Below, piece by piece: positions 60,521-64,000 of a stretch of 64,000 nt of DNA (position 1 is the stretch's first letter; each line of letters starts with the position of its first letter). The position numbers and the translations under genes are program-made. The notes under the pieces were generated by a model. It did no database searches. It had not been told where the DNA came from and saw nothing but the letters and a program-made list of their open reading frames with translations. This stretch comes from Sphingomonas qomolangmaensis (GTDB lineage Bacteria > Pseudomonadota > Alphaproteobacteria > Sphingomonadales > Sphingomonadaceae): the NCBI RefSeq assembly GCF_024496245.1, contig NZ_CP101740.1:2417501-2481500 (forward strand), in the 5' to 3' direction.

Positions 60521-61522
60521 TTACCGGATCCGCCCCAGCAATTCGGTCTTCTTGGCATCGAAATCGGCCTGGGTGATCGCGCCGATCGTCAGCAGCTTGT
60601 GGAGCTTTTCGATCTGGCCATAGGCGTCCTCGCTCGCCACCGGGGCGGGTGCCGCGCCACCGCCGGCACCGCCGCCGAGCGCGCCCGCCATCGCCTGGCC
60701 CATTGCCATGCCCGCGCCCGCACCGACCCCCAGGCCGGCGATCCCTCCCTCCTGGCTCGCCGCCTTCTCGATCGCGTCGCCGCTCTGGAACTTCACGAAG
60801 CGGTCGAGGTCGCCGACGACTCGCATCGACGATGCCTTGTCGAGATATTTCTGGACTTCCTCGGGCAGCGAGACGCTTTCGACGAAGAAGGTCTGGCACG
60901 ACAGCCCCCATTGGGTGAACGCTGGCTGGACCATTTCCTTGAGCCGATCGGACATCGCCGCCTGATCGGCCGCCATGTCGACGAAACCGAATTCGCTGCG
61001 GCCGAGCGAGGTTGCGAGCTGGGTGGCGATCGCGCTGCGCAATTGCTGCTCGACATCCTCGACGCGGACGCGCTCGAGCGTGCCCATCAGCTTGGCCTGG
61101 AACACCGGCGGCTGTTCGATGCGGAAGCTGTAGCCGCCGAACGCGCGGATCCGCAGCGGGCCGAACTCCTTGTCGCGCACCGTCACCGGCTGCGACGTTC
61201 CCCATTTATGCCCCGCCTGCTCCTTCTGCGTGAAGAACAGAACATCGGCCTTGAAGGGCGACTGGAAACCCTTGTCCCAATTCTGCAGCGCGGTGAGCAG
61301 CGGCAGGTTCGCGGTTTCGATATTGTGCATGCCCGGCCCGAAGGCGTCGGCCATCTGGCCTTCGTTATAGAAGAACGCGACCTGCCCCTCGCGCACCGTC
61401 AGCGCGGCGCCGTTCTGGATCTCGCGATCCTCCATCGGATAGCGCATCGCCAGGTCGCCGGGCTGCTCCACCCAATCGATGACGTCGACAAACTGCTTCT
61501 TGAGGAAATCGAGAATGCCCAT
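60521..61522 (-). CDS. SPFH (band-7) domain protein with C-terminal SHOCT
   Basis: A 333-residue member of the bacterial SPFH/stomatin-like family sometimes called virion core protein (COG4260, YdjI-like). The N-terminus (MGILDFLKKQFVDVIDWVEQ) may lie on the membrane; the SPFH domain spans ~25-235 (REGQVAFFYNEGQMADAFGP, RAFGGYSFRIEQPPVF). A Gly/Ala-rich stretch (~262-290) leads to a SHOCT-like tail, IEKLHKLLTIGAITQADFDA. It would form a scaffold at the membrane. It heads the cluster with the DUF4178, DUF350 and polyamine genes; a perfect inverted repeat stands upstream. Confidence 0.88.
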   Translation of the reverse strand: MGILDFLKKQFVDVIDWVEQPGDLAMRYPMEDREIQNGAALTVREGQVAFFYNEGQMADAFGPGMHNIETANLPLLTALQNWDKGFQSPFKADVLFFTQKEQAGHKWGTSQPVTVRDKEFGPLRIRAFGGYSFRIEQPPVFQAKLMGTLERVRVEDVEQQLRSAIATQLATSLGRSEFGFVDMAADQAAMSDRLKEMVQPAFTQWGLSCQTFFVESVSLPEEVQKYLDKASSMRVVGDLDRFVKFQSGDAIEKAASQEGGIAGLGVGAGAGMAMGQAMAGALGGGAGGGAAPAPVASEDAYGQIEKLHKLLTIGAITQADFDAKKTELLGRIR

Positions 61523-61549
61523 GGTCGAGACCTTTCGCTAGTTGCGTGC

Positions 61550-61573
61550 AGTGTATCGCCTATACGATACACT
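61550..61573. promoter_or_regulatory. Perfect inverted repeat, candidate operator between divergent genes
   Basis: AGTGTATCG and CGATACACT flank CCTATA. The 9-bp arms, 6-bp spacer and 24-bp length are typical of a dimeric regulator site (TetR, GntR or PadR type). It lies 27 bases from each start: upstream of the SPFH gene (minus) and of the DJ-1/PfpI gene (plus). No regulator gene is nearby. Confidence 0.65.
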
Positions 61574-61600
61574 TTAAACCGAAATCGGACCGAGGACCGG

Positions 61601-62308
61601 ATGGCCGAACGCAACCCACTCCACATCGCGTTCCTGCTGTACGACGACGTTACCCAGCTCGACTTGACCGGCCCGGCGCAAGTGCTGTCGCGGCTGGGCA
61701 ATGCGACGATCGACCTGGTCGCGGCGACGCGCGACCCGGTGGCCACCGATAGCGGCTCTCCGCTGCATCCCACTGCCACCTTTGCCGAGGTGCCCCGCGC
61801 CGACATATTGTGCGTGCCTGGCGGGTTCGGCACCACCGCGGCGATGGAGGATGCAGCGACGCTCGACTGGGTGCGCAGCGTCGGTACCGAAGCTACCTGG
61901 GTCACCAGCGTCTGCACCGGGTCGCTGCTGCTGGCGGCAGCGGGGCTGCTCGATGGCCGCCGCGCCGCGTGCCATTGGGCGACGCGCGAGCATCTGGCGC
62001 TGTTCGGCGCGATCCCGGTGGCGGAGCGGGTGGTGTTCGACGGCAACCGCGTCACCGGCGGCGGGGTGACCGCGGGAATCGATTTCGCGCTGGCGCTGAT
62101 GGCGGCGATCCGCGGCGAGGATCATGCGCGCTTCGTCCAGCTCTCGCTAGAATACGACCCCGCCCCGCCCTTCGAATCGGGCTCGCCCGAGCGTGCCTCG
62201 CCCGAAACCGTCGCGCGCTATCGTGCGATGGTGGCACAGCGCGCCCCCGACCGCGCTGAACGCTTCGCCGTCATCGCGCGAAACCAAGCCGCACGCCGCG
62301 GGTTGTAG
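61601..62308 (+). CDS. DJ-1/PfpI family protein (isonitrile hydratase-like)
   Basis: A 235-residue class I glutamine-amidotransferase-fold protein. The nucleophile cysteine is in VTSVCTGSLLLAAAGLL, the elbow residue typical of DJ-1/PfpI, with the acidic residue in LLYDDVTQLDLTGPAQVL. The pattern closest is the isonitrile hydratase/ThiJ subgroup. No AraC-type DNA-binding domain follows, so it is a stand-alone enzyme. GAGG precedes the ATG. Divergent from the SPFH gene with a shared palindromic operator. Substrate uncertain: isonitrile hydration, glyoxalase III or chaperone-like activity are all known in the family. Confidence 0.85.
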   Translation: MAERNPLHIAFLLYDDVTQLDLTGPAQVLSRLGNATIDLVAATRDPVATDSGSPLHPTATFAEVPRADILCVPGGFGTTAAMEDAATLDWVRSVGTEATWVTSVCTGSLLLAAAGLLDGRRAACHWATREHLALFGAIPVAERVVFDGNRVTGGGVTAGIDFALALMAAIRGEDHARFVQLSLEYDPAPPFESGSPERASPETVARYRAMVAQRAPDRAERFAVIARNQAARRGL

Positions 62309-62337
62309 CAGCCAACTCCCAAATCATGAGGCTTTGC

Positions 62338-63132
62338 ATGCTCGAGCTGAACGACGGCCGCGCCATTCCCCAACTCGGCTTCGGCACCTACAAGGTTCCG
62401 CAGGCGATTGCCGCACAAGTCGTGCGATCGGCGATTGATACCGGCTACAAGCTGGTCGACACCGCCGCGCTGTACGAAAACGAACATGGCGTGGGCCAGG
62501 CGCTTGCGAGCATCGACGATGTGTTCGTCACCACCAAATTGTGGGCGAACATGCACGAGGATGCCGAGGGCGCGCTCGACCAGAGCCTGGCGCTGCTCGG
62601 GCGCGACAGCGTCGATCTGTACCTTATCCACTGGCCGGCACCCGGCCAGGGCAAGTTCGTCGAGGCCTGGAAGGGGCTGGTGCGGCTGCGCGAGGCGGGC
62701 AAGGCCAAGTCGATCGGGGTGTCGAACTTCCTGCCAGAGCATATCGAGGCGATCTTCGCCGCGACCGGCGTAATGCCAGCGGTAAACCAGATCGAGCTGC
62801 ACCCCGATTTCCAACAGCGCGAGGCGCGTGCCTTCCACGAGCAGCACAGGATCGTCACGCAGAGCTGGAGCCCGCTTGGTCAGGGAACAACGATCAACAG
62901 CCCTGTGATCGCCAAGATTGCCGAGAAGCACGGTCGTAGTCCTGCACAGGTGATCCTGCGCTGGCATATCCAGCACGGGCTGGCGGTGATCCCCAAGGCG
63001 TCGGACGAAGCGCATATGCGCGACAATTTCGGCGCCACCGAGGGGATGCTCGATGCCGACGACATGGCGGCGATCGATTCGATGGATCGCGCCGACGGGC
63101 GGCTGGGGCCCGATCCTCTGGCCCAGGGGTGA
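62338..63132 (+). CDS. Aldo/keto reductase
   Basis: A 264-residue NADPH-dependent reductase of the AKR superfamily, close to 2,5-diketo-D-gluconate reductases. The catalytic tetrad is visible: Asp and Tyr in KLVDTAALYENEHGVG, Lys in VTTKLWANMH and His in LYLIHWPAPG. The signature KSIGVSNFLPEHI and the C-terminal cofactor loop VIPKASDEAHMRDNFG (Lys, Ser) are also present. ATG at 62338 is preferred to one at 62326 because GAGG lies 8 bases upstream. It may be read with the upstream DJ-1/PfpI gene, 29 bases away, both in aldehyde or carbonyl detoxification. Confidence 0.92.
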   Translation: MLELNDGRAIPQLGFGTYKVPQAIAAQVVRSAIDTGYKLVDTAALYENEHGVGQALASIDDVFVTTKLWANMHEDAEGALDQSLALLGRDSVDLYLIHWPAPGQGKFVEAWKGLVRLREAGKAKSIGVSNFLPEHIEAIFAATGVMPAVNQIELHPDFQQREARAFHEQHRIVTQSWSPLGQGTTINSPVIAKIAEKHGRSPAQVILRWHIQHGLAVIPKASDEAHMRDNFGATEGMLDADDMAAIDSMDRADGRLGPDPLAQG

Positions 63133-63144
63133 CGTGACCTTCTG

Positions 63145-64000
63145 TTAGCCGAGCCGGGCGGCGGCGGCCTTCAGATCCTCGACGAAACGCGCCGATTCCT
63201 CCGCCGCCTGCGCGGGATCGGTGATCCGTAGTAGATAGCTCGGGTGGACGGTGATCCAGCCCTCGCCGCCGTCCGCGAGCTCGATCGGCCGCCCGCGCTC
63301 GCGGCCGATCGTCACCGTCCGCCCGAGCAGCGAGCGCGCGGCGGTCGCGCCCAGCGCCACCGTCAGCCGCGGGGTCACCAGCATCCGTTCCTGCTCGACC
63401 CACCAGCGGCAGGCGTCGATCTCCCCCACCCCGGGCTTGGAATGGATCCGTCGCTTGCCGCGCGGTTCGAACTTGAAATGCTTGACCGCGTTGGTGACGT
63501 ATACCCGCGTCCGGTCGATGCCCGCCTCCGCCAACGCTTGGTCGAACACTTGCCCCGCAGGCCCGACGAACGGGCGACCCGCCAAATCCTCCTGGTCGCC
63601 CGGCTGTTCGCCGACGAACATCAATTCGGCATCGACCGGCCCCTCGCCGAACACTGTCTGCGTCGCCGGCTTGTAGAGCGGGCAGCGCGTGCAGCCCGCC
63701 GCTTCGTCGCGAAGCGCTACCCATGCGCCCGCGATATTGCCGCCGGTGGCGCTGCGCGCGGTTTCGATCATGCCACTCTCCCGCGCCCGGGCGCCGGCGA
63801 TGAGTTCGCCCACCAGCGCGGTTTCGGGCATGTTCTTCCAATATTTGCGCGGCATCTCGCGCAGCATCGCGCCGACCTTGAGCCGCGCGGGATTGAAGAT
63901 CGACGCATAATAGGTTTTCCACACCGCCTCGATCGGATCGCCGTCGGGGGCATCCTCCTTTGTCGCCGGCGGCCCCTCGGACAGCGTTTCGCAATCCCAG
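63145..64000 (-). CDS. DUF4130-UdgX fusion, uracil-DNA glycosylase (5' end beyond window)
   Basis: At least 285 C-terminal codons are present and the frame is open to the window edge. The N-terminal visible part (VWKTYYASIFNPARLKVGAM, ALVGELIAGARARESGMIET) is the end of a DUF4130 domain. The C-terminal ~190 residues are a family 4-like uracil-DNA glycosylase with motif A GEQPGDQEDLAGRPFVGPAG, a Fe-S ligand region TRCPLYKPATQ, and motif B HPSYLLRI. The sequence RGKRRIHSKPG carries the KRRIH loop specific to UdgX, whose histidine bonds covalently and permanently to the sugar of the uracil site. The complete gene probably encodes ~450-480 residues. It is convergent with the aldo/keto reductase. 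Confidence 0.9.
   Translation of the reverse strand, partial: WDCETLSEGPPATKEDAPDGDPIEAVWKTYYASIFNPARLKVGAMLREMPRKYWKNMPETALVGELIAGARARESGMIETARSATGGNIAGAWVALRDEAAGCTRCPLYKPATQTVFGEGPVDAELMFVGEQPGDQEDLAGRPFVGPAGQVFDQALAEAGIDRTRVYVTNAVKHFKFEPRGKRRIHSKPGVGEIDACRWWVEQERMLVTPRLTVALGATAARSLLGRTVTIGRERGRPIELADGGEGWITVHPSYLLRITDPAQAAEESARFVEDLKAAAARLG

Overview
The window is a GC-rich, gene-dense chromosomal segment of an alphaproteobacterium, most likely a Sphingomonas or close relative (Sphingomonadaceae). The basis is a SciP/DUF1153 cell-cycle regulator very close to the sphingomonad form as I remember it, the mutY-dciA-DsbA-smc neighbourhood, strong GC preference at third codon positions, frequent GTG/TTG starts, many 4-bp stop/start overlaps, and dispersed palindromes with the core CGTTCGxxCTGAGCTTGTCGAAG. 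No rRNA, insertion sequence, prophage or CRISPR array is visible. One tRNA gene (Ser-GGA) is present.

Layout. 1-8.4 kb: the 5' part of nudC, a serine hydrolase and mutY on the minus strand, diverging from dciA, two DsbA-like thioredoxin proteins and smc. 8.3-13.3 kb: a PP2C-like phosphatase and the branched-chain 2-oxoacid dehydrogenase operon (E1 alpha, E1 beta, E2; no E3 here). 13.5-22.5 kb: a small protein overlapping a GAF-GGDEF diguanylate cyclase, a NIPSNAP protein, an outer-membrane barrel, a fumarylacetoacetase-family enzyme, a large hybrid histidine kinase and purA. 22.6-28 kb: aroC, a DUF2442/DUF4160 pair, fabI, a YihY membrane protein, a CbpA-type DnaJ and a transglutaminase-like protein. 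28.3-34.6 kb: a fused ATP-grasp/alpha-E protein, then the bacterial NHEJ pair ligD and ku. 34.8-40.2 kb: pdxH, a cation-efflux protein, a PhzF protein, mnmA, sciP, a GlsB-like membrane protein and a SIMPL protein. 40.5-51.5 kb: an RND efflux pair, a DUF445 protein, a HAD phosphatase, a four-gene Mla-type lipid transport operon and a cyclophilin. 51.5-54.3 kb: tRNA-Ser and a second hybrid kinase. 54.4-61.5 kb: an eight-gene minus-strand cluster combining polyamine chemistry (SpeD, membrane SpeE-like aminopropyltransferase, Tat-exported FAD oxidoreductase) with DUF350, two zinc-ribbon DUF4178 proteins, a 56-residue membrane protein not previously called, and an SPFH protein. 61.6-64 kb: a DJ-1/PfpI protein, an aldo/keto reductase and the 3' part of a DUF4130-UdgX DNA-repair protein.

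Most unusual signals. (1) A palindromic element sits in frame inside two unrelated genes, E2 and ligD, both times in an interdomain linker, in the same orientation and reading frame, encoding a related Gly/Pro-rich peptide; this resembles the in-frame palindromic elements of Rickettsia. (2) The polyamine-SPFH-DUF4178 cluster looks like an uncharacterised envelope system. (3) Several other palindrome families lie between genes; three copies of one family begin 4-5 bp after stop codons and one other element supplies a ribosome binding site.
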